From positions 148,402-212,401 of the forward strand of contig NZ_BJCC01000010.1 of NCBI RefSeq assembly GCF_004309355.1: a stretch of DNA of 64,000 nt, read 5' to 3'. A program made the translations under genes and the position numbers. The notes beneath the pieces are model-generated. The model saw only the letters and a program-made list of their open reading frames with translations. It made no database searches and had not been told where the DNA came from. This document shows, piece after piece, positions 44,559 through 53,566 of this stretch (the stretch's first letter is position 1; each line of letters begins with the position of its first letter). The DNA comes from Enterococcus florum. GTDB taxonomy: Bacteria; Bacillota; Bacilli; Lactobacillales; Enterococcaceae.

Positions 44559-47237
44559 TTGAAAGGCAGAAAAGAAGAAGTCTTAGATGTTTTAACACAG
44601 GAGAATCGTGAGTGGACGGCGCAAGAGCTGGCTGAAAAGATGGCAATTGACCGCACGAATATCAGCCGCTATTTGAATGAACTTACAAAAGACGGTTCTG
44701 TCAAAAAAATTGACGGTCGCCCAGTCAAGTTTCAGGTGATCGCTAAAACTGCGGATAGTCACATCACGTTTGATAACTTGATTGGACGGGAAGAATCTTT
44801 AAAGAGTCAAATCCAAAAATCCAAAGCCGCGATTTTGTATCCACCCAGGGGCTTGCACACGATCATCTTCGGAGAAACCGGAACCGGCAAGACCATGTTT
44901 GCGGAGTGTATGTATCGCTTTGCGGTTTCATCAGGTGTTCTGGATGCCAGTGCACCATTTATCACATTTAACTGTGCTGACTATGCCCAAAATCCTCAGT
45001 TGTTGTATGGACATGTGTTTGGTGTTAAACGCGGGGCATTTACCGGGGCAGAAGAGACGCGGGAGGGCTTGATGGCTCAAGCGGATGGTGGGATTCTTTT
45101 CTTAGATGAGATTCATCGACTGCCGCCGGAAGGACAGGAGATGCTGTTTACCTTCATTGACAAAGGTGTTTTTCGACCCTTGGGCGACAGCCAGGAGCAT
45201 ACCGCTTCTGTCCAAATATTAGGAGCCACTACTGAAACTAGTGCGACCTTTTTATCTACCTTCAATCGACGAATTCCTATGCAAATCGAACTGCCTTCGT
45301 TAGAAGAACGGTCATTGGATGAACGGTTAGACATCATCAAAGAGTTTCTGCAGCAAGAATCCAATCGGCTGATGCAAGACATCACCATCGATAAACGCAG
45401 CCTGCTCGCGTTTCTACTATATAAAGTGGAAGGCAATATCGGTCAATTAAAACGAGATTTAAAGCTGGTTTGTGCCAAAGCTTTTTTACACTATCAAACA
45501 AAAAGTGATTCAGAAAAACTGCTGATCACGGAGGAAGACCTTCCTGTCAATGTCCAAAAGGGGTTATTACATATGAAGGACAAACCGGAACAGCTAGGTC
45601 CCTTCATGGATCGAAAAAATCTATTTCTGAGCTTCAAGCCTGGTACCGAAGAGGTTGTCTGGGGCCAGGACCCTACTAAGAACATGGATGTCTATCATTC
45701 GATCACCTATAAATTAGACAATTTGAACCGTGAGAATTTATCAGAGATCGATTTGGAGGAATTGATTACCGAGGATGTCGAGCAGTATTTTGAAACGTAT
45801 GTCGAAGAATTGTCGCATACCAATGCGTATCGTGAAATAATTTCTGACGATCTTTGGAGCTTGATCAACGAGATGTATGAGATCGCTTCGAAAAAATTAG
45901 AACGTACCTATGAAGAAAAAGTGCGGTTCGCTTTTGCACTGCATCTAAATTCAACAATCGAACGGATTCGAGCCAATCAGATCATTCCTCATCCGAATCT
46001 AAATGAAATCCGCCGAAAGTATTCAAAGGAGTTTCAACTGGCCATCGAATTGTCTGGACGGATCGAGGAAGAATACGATGTGATGATTCCGTTGGATGAG
46101 ATTGGCTTTATCACGATGTTCTTGACGATGGAAACCAGCGTCGATACTTCGGAGGTAGAAAAGCAAGTAGAGGTTATCGTAGTCATGCACGGACGCTCAA
46201 CTGCTTCAAGTATGCTGGAAACCGTTCAGGAATTGTTAGGAATTCAATACGGCAGAGCCTTCAACATGCCATTGACTGTCAAAACAGAAGAGATGTACCG
46301 TACGATCCGCAATCAGATCGCCGAGTCAAAGGAAGACTTTTCAGAAGGGATCATCTTGCTGACTGACATGGGATCGCCAAATAATTTTGGGAATTTGATT
46401 TATCACGAGATGGGGATTCGTACTAAGGTTATCACCATGGCCAGCACGATGCTGGTATTGGAAAGTGTCCGACTGGCAATTCTCGGACGTTCATTAGAAG
46501 ATATTTACCACAGTGTCGTCGGTATGTTCAATAACCTGATTCAAATGGAGCAGCCAGAACCAAAGGATGAGAAAAAGGTTATTATCGTGGCCTGTTTTAC
46601 TGGGGAAGGTGTTTCTAAGAAGCTCAATCAAGTTGTTTCTCAGCTGGTAGATCCAGATGAATTTGAAGTGATTCAAATGCAGTCGTTGGAGCGCGAAAGC
46701 TTTAAGCATAAAATCGACCAGCTGATTGCTCGAAAAGACATCGTGGCGATCGTCGGCACGATGGAGATCCATTACCAAAAAATTCCATTCGTACCAGCGT
46801 TGAACTTGTTCAATCGGCAAAAGATTTTGGAATTTCAGGACATCCTTGGAACCAAAATTTCCCTGCCAGAAATGGCTGAATCATTGACGGATGATTTCTC
46901 GCCGGAAATCGATGTCAGAAAACTCTTCAACATGACGGAAGAAGGGATTCAACGGATTCGGAAAAACCGTGGACTGATCATTGATCCAAACGTGCTTCAG
47001 GGAATGATGATCCATATCGCTTTTGTAGTAGACAAAATAAAGAAAGACCTGCAACGACCAGAGTTTCCTGAGCTTTATCACTATCGTCAGGAGAACATCT
47101 CGATGTTTGCGGAGGTGACGATGCAGCTCAAACCACTGGAGCAGGCCTTTGAGGTTATACTGACAGAAGATGACAAAGCCTATATCGTCAAAACCTTTCT
47201 TGATAATAGTATTGAATTGGGATTGCACAGTGTGTAA
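44559..47237 (+). CDS. Sigma-54-dependent PTS activator (LevR/LpoR/CelR family)
   Basis: 892 aa. Domain order: N-terminal winged helix (1-65); AAA+ sigma-54 interaction domain (~75-320) with Walker A GETGTGKT at 105-112, the sigma-54 contact loop GAFTGA at 159-164 and Walker B GGILFLDE at 177-184; PRD1 (~455-560); EIIA-Man-like domain (~565-690, VVMHGRSTASSM); EIIB-like region; PRD2 (~785-890). PTS phosphorylation of the PRD/EIIA parts tunes activity. The target is the -24/-12 promoter 65 bases downstream. The TTG start has a strong AGGAGGTGCTG. Confidence 0.94.
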   Translation: MKGRKEEVLDVLTQENREWTAQELAEKMAIDRTNISRYLNELTKDGSVKKIDGRPVKFQVIAKTADSHITFDNLIGREESLKSQIQKSKAAILYPPRGLHTIIFGETGTGKTMFAECMYRFAVSSGVLDASAPFITFNCADYAQNPQLLYGHVFGVKRGAFTGAEETREGLMAQADGGILFLDEIHRLPPEGQEMLFTFIDKGVFRPLGDSQEHTASVQILGATTETSATFLSTFNRRIPMQIELPSLEERSLDERLDIIKEFLQQESNRLMQDITIDKRSLLAFLLYKVEGNIGQLKRDLKLVCAKAFLHYQTKSDSEKLLITEEDLPVNVQKGLLHMKDKPEQLGPFMDRKNLFLSFKPGTEEVVWGQDPTKNMDVYHSITYKLDNLNRENLSEIDLEELITEDVEQYFETYVEELSHTNAYREIISDDLWSLINEMYEIASKKLERTYEEKVRFAFALHLNSTIERIRANQIIPHPNLNEIRRKYSKEFQLAIELSGRIEEEYDVMIPLDEIGFITMFLTMETSVDTSEVEKQVEVIVVMHGRSTASSMLETVQELLGIQYGRAFNMPLTVKTEEMYRTIRNQIAESKEDFSEGIILLTDMGSPNNFGNLIYHEMGIRTKVITMASTMLVLESVRLAILGRSLEDIYHSVVGMFNNLIQMEQPEPKDEKKVIIVACFTGEGVSKKLNQVVSQLVDPDEFEVIQMQSLERESFKHKIDQLIARKDIVAIVGTMEIHYQKIPFVPALNLFNRQKILEFQDILGTKISLPEMAESLTDDFSPEIDVRKLFNMTEEGIQRIRKNRGLIIDPNVLQGMMIHIAFVVDKIKKDLQRPEFPELYHYRQENISMFAEVTMQLKPLEQAFEVILTEDDKAYIVKTFLDNSIELGLHSV

Positions 47238-47301
47238 TCCCTTTTCTTTTTGTGTGTAAAGTCAAACCCTTATCAGATCAAGGAAAACGCTTTGAAAAAC
47301 T

Positions 47302-47316
47302 TGGCACGATAGTTGC
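47302..47316 (+). promoter_or_regulatory. Sigma-54 (-24/-12) promoter of the PTS operon
   Basis: TTGGCACGATAGTTGCTT contains TGGCAC at 47302-47307, five bases, and TTGC at 47313-47316, a perfect match to the sigma-54 consensus. It lies 44 bases before the first PTS gene and after the gene of a GAFTGA activator. Confidence 0.92.
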
Positions 47317-47359
47317 TTTATATAAAGTGAACCTATCAAAAAACAAGGAGAGAAAAATC

Positions 47360-47680
47360 ATGAGAAGAATTATGTTAGTATGTTCAGCTGGAATGAGTAC
47401 AAGTTTATTAGTGACAAAAATGGAAAAAGCAGCTGCAGATCAAGGCGTCGAAGCAGATATTTTCGCAGTTTCAGCTTCTGAAGCAGATGAAAAATTAGAA
47501 GATGCAGCCAAACCAGTCGACGTTTTGCTATTAGGCCCCCAAGTTCGTTTTATGAAAGCACAGTTTGAAGAAAAATTAGCAGGAAAAAATATTCCATTAG
47601 ATGTGATCGATATGAAGGACTACGGCATGATGAATGGCGAAAGCGTACTGAAAACAGCGATCGAATTGATGGATCAATAA
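47360..47680 (+). CDS. PTS lactose/cellobiose-type EIIB
   Basis: 106 aa. The phosphorylated cysteine is Cys8 in RRIMLVCSAGMSTSLLV, characteristic of the Lac-family IIB. It receives the phosphoryl group from IIA and passes it to the incoming sugar. First gene of the sigma-54 operon; start at ATG 47360 with AAGGAG. The IIA gene follows after 17 bases. Confidence 0.93.
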   Translation: MRRIMLVCSAGMSTSLLVTKMEKAAADQGVEADIFAVSASEADEKLEDAAKPVDVLLLGPQVRFMKAQFEEKLAGKNIPLDVIDMKDYGMMNGESVLKTAIELMDQ

Positions 47681-47697
47681 AAGGAGTTGGTTTGACA

Positions 47698-48024
47698 ATG
47701 AGTGAGCAAATGACGCAAGAACAATTGGAAGCGGTAATGGGATTGATCATCAATGCTGGAAATGCCAAAAGCGATGCTATGGAAGCTATCCAAGCAGCCA
47801 AAAAAGGCGACTTTCAAGCCGCGGAAGAAAAATTGAAAACGGCTGAACAGGGCTTAGTGGAAGCCCATCACGCCCAAACCGGTCTGCTGACAGCTGAAGC
47901 AAGCGGCAATCCAATGAATGTTACACTTTTGGCAGTTCACAGTCAGGATCACTTGATGACTGCTATCACGTTCAACGATCTTGCGAAAGAAGTAGTTGAA
48001 GTGTATCAGCGTTTAGCAGAGTAG
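47698..48024 (+). CDS. PTS lactose/cellobiose-type EIIA
   Basis: 108 aa all-helical Lac-type IIA. The family phosphorylation site is His81 in AVHSQDHLMTA, and VEAHHAQT around residue 57 is also conserved. It takes phosphate from HPr. Start at ATG 47698; a TTG six bases upstream is closer to the AAGGAG and cannot be excluded. Confidence 0.92.
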   Translation: MSEQMTQEQLEAVMGLIINAGNAKSDAMEAIQAAKKGDFQAAEEKLKTAEQGLVEAHHAQTGLLTAEASGNPMNVTLLAVHSQDHLMTAITFNDLAKEVVEVYQRLAE

Positions 48025-48034
48025 GAGTGAGTAC

Positions 48035-49180
48035 ATGAAACTGCTGAAGGATCGGCAAACACTGCAAGCTGTTGCCGATTTGATCGAATATGCCTTTAAT
48101 AAGCGGCAGTCGGTCATGAAGGACCCGTTGTTCCTGTCAAGATATGAGCATGCGGATTGCTATGGGACTTTCCAAAAAGAGCGATTAAGCAGCCTGGTGA
48201 TGGTCAATCATTTTAAAGTTCGGCTTTTTTCAGAAACGATTCCGATGGCTGGTATCGGCTATGTGGCCAGTTATCCAGAATTCCGCGGAAAAGGCGGCGT
48301 TTCGGATGTGATGCGCGAAATTTTGCATGACCTGCATCAGCAGCAAATTCCTTTCGCACAGCTGGCACCTTTTTCAGAGCCCTTTTATCGTCAATTCGGC
48401 TTTGAACGAACGATCCGCCAAAAGCTTTATCACATCCCTGCTGATCAGTTTCGCTTCTTTAAAAGTGAAGCGGCAGGAGAGGTCCGACGTGGAAACTGGC
48501 AAGAAATGCAGCAGGAGATTATGACGCTTCATCAGCGTTTCATTGAAAGAGATCAGCTCGCGACAGTTATTAGAGAAAAATGGTGGTGGGATCGCTTGGA
48601 TGCGTACTTCCCATTCCGCTTTTACACCGTGTGCGATGATCCGCAAGGAAGGGCCTGCGGTTATCTGATTTATCGACTTGAAGGAAGCACCTTTAAGATC
48701 GATGAACTGGGTTATGAGAACGTCTTTGCTTTGCGAAAGCTATTGAGCTATGTCAAAGCGCACGTTTCTTCATTTTCGGACTTTACCTATGCAGCGCCGA
48801 TTCATGAATGCTTAGAAGATTGTTTCAGTGAACAAGCAGGCATCACAATCAATCAGCAGCCTTATATGATGAGTCGAATCATCAATTTCGAGCAATTATT
48901 ACATTCTCCTTCTTTTGAAATCGATGGACGAATCATTGAAGTGACGGAGGATGCTGTTTGTCCTTGGAACAAAGGTCAATGGCGGGTGCAAGCTGGGAGA
49001 GTTGAAAAAGTTTCAGGAAAGCAAGCAGATATTTTAGGGTCAATCGAGGCCTGGACAGAATTGATAGTAGGCAGCTTAACGATCGACCAAGCGGTCCTGC
49101 TCGGCAAGATAGAAGTGAGAGAGAACAAGGATACAGCGATCGTAAAAACAGGCAAAACCTCATTTTACGATTATTACTAA
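48035..49180 (+). CDS. Eis-like GNAT acetyltransferase
   Basis: 381 aa. An N-terminal GNAT domain with an acetyl-CoA loop (VASYPEFRGKGGVSDVM) is followed by a second GNAT-like domain and a C-terminal SCP2-like part, the three-part layout of Eis. Eis enzymes acetylate amines on aminoglycosides or peptides; the natural substrate here is unknown. It is placed between the IIA and IIC genes, 10 bases after IIA and 18 before IIC, so it is expressed with the PTS. The context could mean acetylation of an amino sugar or of a polyamine-like compound. Confidence 0.85.
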   Translation: MKLLKDRQTLQAVADLIEYAFNKRQSVMKDPLFLSRYEHADCYGTFQKERLSSLVMVNHFKVRLFSETIPMAGIGYVASYPEFRGKGGVSDVMREILHDLHQQQIPFAQLAPFSEPFYRQFGFERTIRQKLYHIPADQFRFFKSEAAGEVRRGNWQEMQQEIMTLHQRFIERDQLATVIREKWWWDRLDAYFPFRFYTVCDDPQGRACGYLIYRLEGSTFKIDELGYENVFALRKLLSYVKAHVSSFSDFTYAAPIHECLEDCFSEQAGITINQQPYMMSRIINFEQLLHSPSFEIDGRIIEVTEDAVCPWNKGQWRVQAGRVEKVSGKQADILGSIEAWTELIVGSLTIDQAVLLGKIEVRENKDTAIVKTGKTSFYDYY

Positions 49181-49198
49181 ATTTAGGGGGATATCTCA

Positions 49199-50461
49199 AT
49201 GGATGGATTTATTAATTTTATGGAACGGCGCTTTATTCCAGTAGCGTCTAAAATCGGCGCACAGCGACACTTAGTTGCAATTCGTGATTCATTTATGGTT
49301 ACCATGCCGCTGATGATCTTAGGGGCCTTGGCGGTTATGATCAATAACCTATCGTTGACCATTCCAGCTTTCGGCAACTTTATGAATGGCATTTTTGGCG
49401 GCGAATCTTGGAAAGGATTCGGCGGAGGCGTTTGGAACGGAACTTTTGGTGTGTTATCTGTCTTTATTGCCTTTCTAGTTGCTTATAATTTGGCAAATGG
49501 TTACGGCAAAGACGGTATTTCAACTGGTGTTGTTTCAGTAGCCTGCTTCTTTACATTAGGTGCAGCTACCAGCGGCATGAACTCTAGCGGTTTATTCGTC
49601 GCTTTGATCGTCGCGATTGTTGTGACTGAACTATTTCGTCGTCTTTTGGGCAATCCTAAATTGATTGTTAAAATGCCTGATGGCGTTCCGCCAGCAGTTG
49701 CAAAATCATTTGCGGCATTGTTCCCAGCAATGATTACGATTTCTTTATTCGGGTTAGTTGCAGCAGTTATCGCAGGTTTTGGTGTTGAAGATATGTTTGC
49801 ATCTTTCTATGCAATGGTACAAGAACCATTCATGGGCTTGGCGAATTCCTATGGTTCAGCATTACTGATTGCTTTCATTACGCCATTCTTATGGTTCTTT
49901 GGGTTGCATGGTGCCAACATGATCGACCCATTCATGCAAGCGATCAATGCGCCAGCCATTGAAGCAAATATGGCAGCACTTAGCGCAGGGGAAACAGCTC
50001 CTTATATCGTAAACAAACCATTTATCGATTCATTCGTTAACATGGGGGGAACTGGGGTAACCCTTGGCTTGATCATCGCAATTTATTTAGTAGGGCGTAA
50101 GCATAAAGCATTTATGGTCGTAAACAACTTGGCAGCAGCTCCTGGCGTATTCAACATCAATGAGCCATTAATGTTTGGTTTGCCGTTGGTATTGAACCCA
50201 ATCATGTTCATTCCATTTATTTTAACGCCAATGGTCTGTGTAACGACTGCTTACTTTGCTACAAAATTCGGCTTAGTGCCGCCAGCAACTGTTATGCCAC
50301 CATGGGTAACACCACCAATCTTAGGCGGATTCTTAGCAACACAAAGTATTTCTGGTGCGGTATTATCCGCAGTGAACTTAGCAATTTCAATCGTTATGTA
50401 TATGCCTTTCGTTATGCTTTCTACTAAGCAAGAATTAAAACGCGAAGCACAAGCAAATTAA
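49199..50461 (+). CDS. PTS lactose/cellobiose-type EIIC
   Basis: 420 aa permease with about ten membrane segments. Lac-family features include KIGAQRHLVAIRDSFMVTMP at the N-terminus and NINEPLMFGLPLVLNP near residue 320. It transports a beta-glycoside or chitobiose-like sugar with concomitant phosphorylation. Start at ATG 49199 with AGGGGG. A GGGATTC/GAATCCC hairpin without T-run separates it from the GH1 gene. Confidence 0.93.
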   Translation: MDGFINFMERRFIPVASKIGAQRHLVAIRDSFMVTMPLMILGALAVMINNLSLTIPAFGNFMNGIFGGESWKGFGGGVWNGTFGVLSVFIAFLVAYNLANGYGKDGISTGVVSVACFFTLGAATSGMNSSGLFVALIVAIVVTELFRRLLGNPKLIVKMPDGVPPAVAKSFAALFPAMITISLFGLVAAVIAGFGVEDMFASFYAMVQEPFMGLANSYGSALLIAFITPFLWFFGLHGANMIDPFMQAINAPAIEANMAALSAGETAPYIVNKPFIDSFVNMGGTGVTLGLIIAIYLVGRKHKAFMVVNNLAAAPGVFNINEPLMFGLPLVLNPIMFIPFILTPMVCVTTAYFATKFGLVPPATVMPPWVTPPILGGFLATQSISGAVLSAVNLAISIVMYMPFVMLSTKQELKREAQAN

Positions 50462-50466
50462 TCAAT

Positions 50467-50502
50467 GGGGATTCGAGGATCGATGGGTCCTTGAATCCCT
50501 TT
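50467..50502 (+). other. Hairpin between EIIC and GH1 genes
   Basis: GGGGATTCGAGGA pairs with TCCTTGAATCCCT; only a weak T-tail. It may attenuate transcription or stabilise the upstream mRNA. Confidence 0.5.
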
Positions 50503-50539
50503 GTTAGTCAAAAAACTTTTTAGAAGCAGGGAGAAGAAA

Positions 50540-51934
50540 ATGAAACAATTTCCAGCAAATTTTTGGTGGGGCGCAGCGACTTCAGGCCCACAAAGCGAAG
50601 GACGTTTTAATAAACAGCATGCCAACGTTTTTGATTACCATTATGAGATCGAACCAACTGCTTTTTATGATCAGGTGGGGCCAGACACCGCCTCTAATTT
50701 TTACAACAGCTACAAAGAAGACATTCGCATGATGCGCTCGATCGGGATGAACAGTCTGCGTACCAGTATTCAATGGAGCCGTTTGATCGATGATTTAGAA
50801 ACCAATACAGTGAATGAAGATGCTGTGCGTTATTACAACGATGTAATCAATACGATGTTGGAAGAAGACATGACGCCGGTAATGAATTTGCATCATTTTG
50901 ACCTGCCGGTGGAATTATTTGATAAATATGGTGGTTGGGAATCGAAAAAAGTAGTCGATTTATACATCGGGTTTGCCAAACGCTGTTTTGAATTGTTTGG
51001 CGATCGCGTAAAATATTGGGCGACTCACAACGAGCCAATGGTAGTAGTAGAAGGAGAATACCTTTTCCAATTTCATTATCCAAACATTGTAGATGGTAAA
51101 AAAGCCGTTCAAGTGGCTTACAATTTGAATCTTGCTTCGGCTAAAGCCATTCAAGCATTTCGTAAGCTGGCCATTGAGGATGCGCAAATTGGCACCATTT
51201 TGAATTTGACGCCAACCTATGCGGCTTCCGACAGTGCAGAGGATCAAGAAGCAGCTCGAATTGCAGAGCTTTGGAACAACAAAATGTTCTTAGAACCAGC
51301 GATTTACGGCCATTTCCCAGCGGAATTGGAAGAACTGTTGTCCAACGACAACGTTTTATGGGAAAGTACGGATGAAGAAAAAGCGATTTTGCAGGAAAAC
51401 ACGGTTGATTTCCTTGGGGTGAACTTTTATCACCCAAATCGAGTGAAGGCGCCTGATGTTGCTCCAAATTCAGTGGGCTCTTGGATGCCAGACCGTTATT
51501 ACGATGCGTTTGACATGCCTGGAAGAAGAGTAAACCTGGATCGCGGCTGGGAGATCTACCCAAAGGCGTTGTACGATATCGCCGTAAACATCAAAGAGAA
51601 TTACAAAAATATCCCTTGGTATGTCTCTGAAAATGGGATGGGGGTCTCAAATGAGACGCGCTTTTTGAACCAAGAGGGCATAATCGAAGATGACTATCGA
51701 ATTGACTTTGTACAGGAGCATTTGGAATGGCTGCATCAAGGAATCGAAGAAGGTTCGAATTGCTTCGGTTATCATATGTGGACACCAATTGACTGCTGGT
51801 CTTGGTTGAATGCTTATAAAAATCGATATGGCTTTATCTCCAACGACATCCACACACAAATCAAAACTATTAAAAAATCAGGTTACTGGTTCAAAGAAGT
51901 AGCTGAACAAAATGGGCTAACAGAACTCCAATAA
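50540..51934 (+). CDS. GH1 6-phospho-beta-glycosidase
   Basis: 464 aa GH1 barrel. The acid/base Glu is in THNEPMVV and the nucleophile Glu in YVSENGMGV; the N-terminus FPANFWWGAATSGPQSEG is typical. It hydrolyses the 6-phosphorylated disaccharide delivered by the PTS. Start at ATG 50540 with GGGAGAAG. The aglycone preference is not evident; SNDIHTQIKTIKKSGYWFKE at the end is ordinary for the family. Confidence 0.92.
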   Translation: MKQFPANFWWGAATSGPQSEGRFNKQHANVFDYHYEIEPTAFYDQVGPDTASNFYNSYKEDIRMMRSIGMNSLRTSIQWSRLIDDLETNTVNEDAVRYYNDVINTMLEEDMTPVMNLHHFDLPVELFDKYGGWESKKVVDLYIGFAKRCFELFGDRVKYWATHNEPMVVVEGEYLFQFHYPNIVDGKKAVQVAYNLNLASAKAIQAFRKLAIEDAQIGTILNLTPTYAASDSAEDQEAARIAELWNNKMFLEPAIYGHFPAELEELLSNDNVLWESTDEEKAILQENTVDFLGVNFYHPNRVKAPDVAPNSVGSWMPDRYYDAFDMPGRRVNLDRGWEIYPKALYDIAVNIKENYKNIPWYVSENGMGVSNETRFLNQEGIIEDDYRIDFVQEHLEWLHQGIEEGSNCFGYHMWTPIDCWSWLNAYKNRYGFISNDIHTQIKTIKKSGYWFKEVAEQNGLTELQ

Positions 51935-51966
51935 AATAAGCAAAAACACCGTACAGGAGGACATTC

Positions 51967-53055
51967 ATGAAGCGAGAATTAGGAATTTCCGTTTACCCGG
52001 ATCACAGCGATCCCCAAAAAGACCGGGAATACATTAAAAAGGCTGCTGATCTGGGGTATCAACGGATTTTTATGAGCATGCTTGAGGTAACTGAAGGTAA
52101 AGAAAAAGTAAGCCAGAAGTTCAAGAGTATCATTGAATATGCTAAAAACTTAGGATTTGAAACGATTTTAGATATTGCTCCTTCGATTTTTGATGACTTA
52201 AAAATTTCCTATGATGACTTAGGTTTCTTTGCGGAACTAGGAGCACAAGGGATTCGTTTGGACGAGGGATTTGACGGTAGTAAAGAGGCAATGCTGACGT
52301 ACAATCCTTATGGGCTAGCAATCGAATTGAATATGAGCAACAATGTGGCCTATCTGGAAAATATTTTATCCTATGAAGCCAATCAGCCATTCTTATACGG
52401 CTGCCACAATTTTTATCCGCAAAGAGGCAGCGCGTTACCATATGACTTCTTTGTTTCGTGCAGCCAGCGCTTTAAAAGGCACGGGATCAAAACAGCAGCC
52501 TTTATCACAAGTCATCAAGCCGAATATGGGCCTTGGGATATCAATGATGGATTGCCGACATTGGAGATGCATCGGGATTTGCCGATCGATCTGCAGGCTC
52601 GTCACATGTTTGCGACTGGTTTGATCGATACGGTCATCATTGGAAATGCCTATGCCTCAGATGAAGAACTGGAAAAGGTAGCGGCAGTAGACCGTTACAA
52701 ACTTAGTTTGGGTATCGAGATGGTGGCTGAAGCAAGTGAGATAGAACGCAAAATTATTTCGGATACGAAGCATTTTCGTCGTGGCGATATCACTGCTCTC
52801 ATGGTTCGCTCTACTCAGGTTCGAGTGAAGTACAGTGACACAGAGAATCCGCCGCATGATCATCAACAGGAATTTAAAATCGGAGATGTCGTGATCGGCA
52901 ATGATGACTTTGGAAAGTATAAAAATGAATTGCAGATTATCCTAGAGCCGCATACAGATGCCCGGAAAAACCTGGTCGGCAGAATCCCCGAAGAAGAACT
53001 GGTCTTGCTGGAGTATTTGCGGCCATGGACCAAATTCCAATTTGTTGAAAAATGA
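51967..53055 (+). CDS. mupG: MupG-like 6-phospho-N-acetylmuramidase family (DUF871)
   Basis: 362 aa: a TIM barrel (~1-240, GISVYPDHSDPQKDREYI at the start) and a C-terminal cyclophilin-like barrel (~250-360). MupG cleaves MurNAc-6-phosphate-GlcNAc in Staphylococcus, but DUF871 homologues occur in many PTS operons of unknown substrate. Last gene of the sigma-54 operon, 32 bases after GH1, with ACAGGAGGAC. The pairing with GH1 and an Eis-like enzyme suggests an amino-sugar-containing beta-disaccharide; this is inference. Confidence 0.85.
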   Translation: MKRELGISVYPDHSDPQKDREYIKKAADLGYQRIFMSMLEVTEGKEKVSQKFKSIIEYAKNLGFETILDIAPSIFDDLKISYDDLGFFAELGAQGIRLDEGFDGSKEAMLTYNPYGLAIELNMSNNVAYLENILSYEANQPFLYGCHNFYPQRGSALPYDFFVSCSQRFKRHGIKTAAFITSHQAEYGPWDINDGLPTLEMHRDLPIDLQARHMFATGLIDTVIIGNAYASDEELEKVAAVDRYKLSLGIEMVAEASEIERKIISDTKHFRRGDITALMVRSTQVRVKYSDTENPPHDHQQEFKIGDVVIGNDDFGKYKNELQIILEPHTDARKNLVGRIPEEELVLLEYLRPWTKFQFVEK

Positions 53056-53092
53056 GCCTTATCCAAAAATTAAAAAATGATGACAAAATTGA

Positions 53093-53121
53093 TTGACAAA
53101 TAATCCGCAGCGGTGTAAAGT
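53093..53121 (+). promoter_or_regulatory. Sigma-A promoter of the ABC-transporter T-box transcript
   Basis: Perfect -35 TTGACA at 53093-53098, 17-base spacer, -10 TAAAGT at 53116-53121. Confidence 0.7.
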
Positions 53122-53134
53122 TAGAAACAACTTA

Positions 53135-53387
53135 ATCGAACGACAATGAAAAGAAGAGTAGCAGGTCATTCGCTTTTAGAGAGTCTCTGGCAGGTGGAAA
53201 GAGGCAGCGGGGAGTTGTGAACCACATCTTTGAGTCGATCAGCTGAATCAGTAGGCTGATCCGGGAGAGCCCGTTACAGCGAAGGTCATGATGACCAGTT
53301 GAGGCCGTCTGTTGTGAAGCAGCGGCGAAAAAAGGTGGAACCACGTAATGTACGTCCTTTAGTCGAAAGACTAAAGGATTTTTTTGT
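53135..53387 (+). promoter_or_regulatory. T-box riboswitch, complete first unit (probable His specifier)
   Basis: Stem I spans ~53135-53240 with AGAGAG near 53179 and GCAGGTGGAAAGAGG in the distal part. On its 3' side GAAC (53219-53222) is followed by CAC (53223-53225) and ATCTTTGAG, which matches the usual placement GAAN-codon-NNCTTTGAG. CAC would mean histidine. Stem III GCCGTCTG/CAGCGGC, the T-box AGGTGGAACCACG at 53333-53345, and the terminator stem 53355-53364 / 53369-53378 with T7 follow. A neighbouring register (ACC, Thr) is less likely. Confidence 0.9.
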
Positions 53388-53498
53388 TTTCACCGCTGAC
53401 CATGACTAAACGAGGTTTTTTCTGTGAGGAAAAGACAAAGATGAGGTGGAACCACGTGATCATACGTCCTCTGGTTAACAAAACCAGAGGACTTTTTT
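53388..53498 (+). promoter_or_regulatory. Second T-box antiterminator/terminator module, no own stem I
   Basis: About 60 bases after the first terminator comes a stem-III-like hairpin (GTTTTTTC/GGAAAAGAC), a second T-box core AGGTGGAACCACG at 53444-53456, and a second terminator: GTCCTCTGGTT (53466-53476) / AACCAGAGGAC (53481-53491), T6. The space is too short for a second stem I. Both modules must be read through for expression of the transporter. Confidence 0.88.
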
Positions 53499-53566
53499 GT
53501 TCGTTTGCAATCAAAAAGAGGATATCGCCGTACGCGCGTCGTACGAGCTGGGGAGGAAACATCAAG

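Noticed and set aside
47280..47296. Cre-like sequence AGGAAAACGCTTTGA just upstream of the sigma-54 promoter
   Set aside because: Two mismatches at conserved positions of the cre consensus; not strong enough to list as a site.
53388..53440. A second stem I between the two T-box modules
   Set aside because: Only about 50-60 bases are available and no AGAGAG/GAAC-codon pattern is found; the space fits a stem III only.
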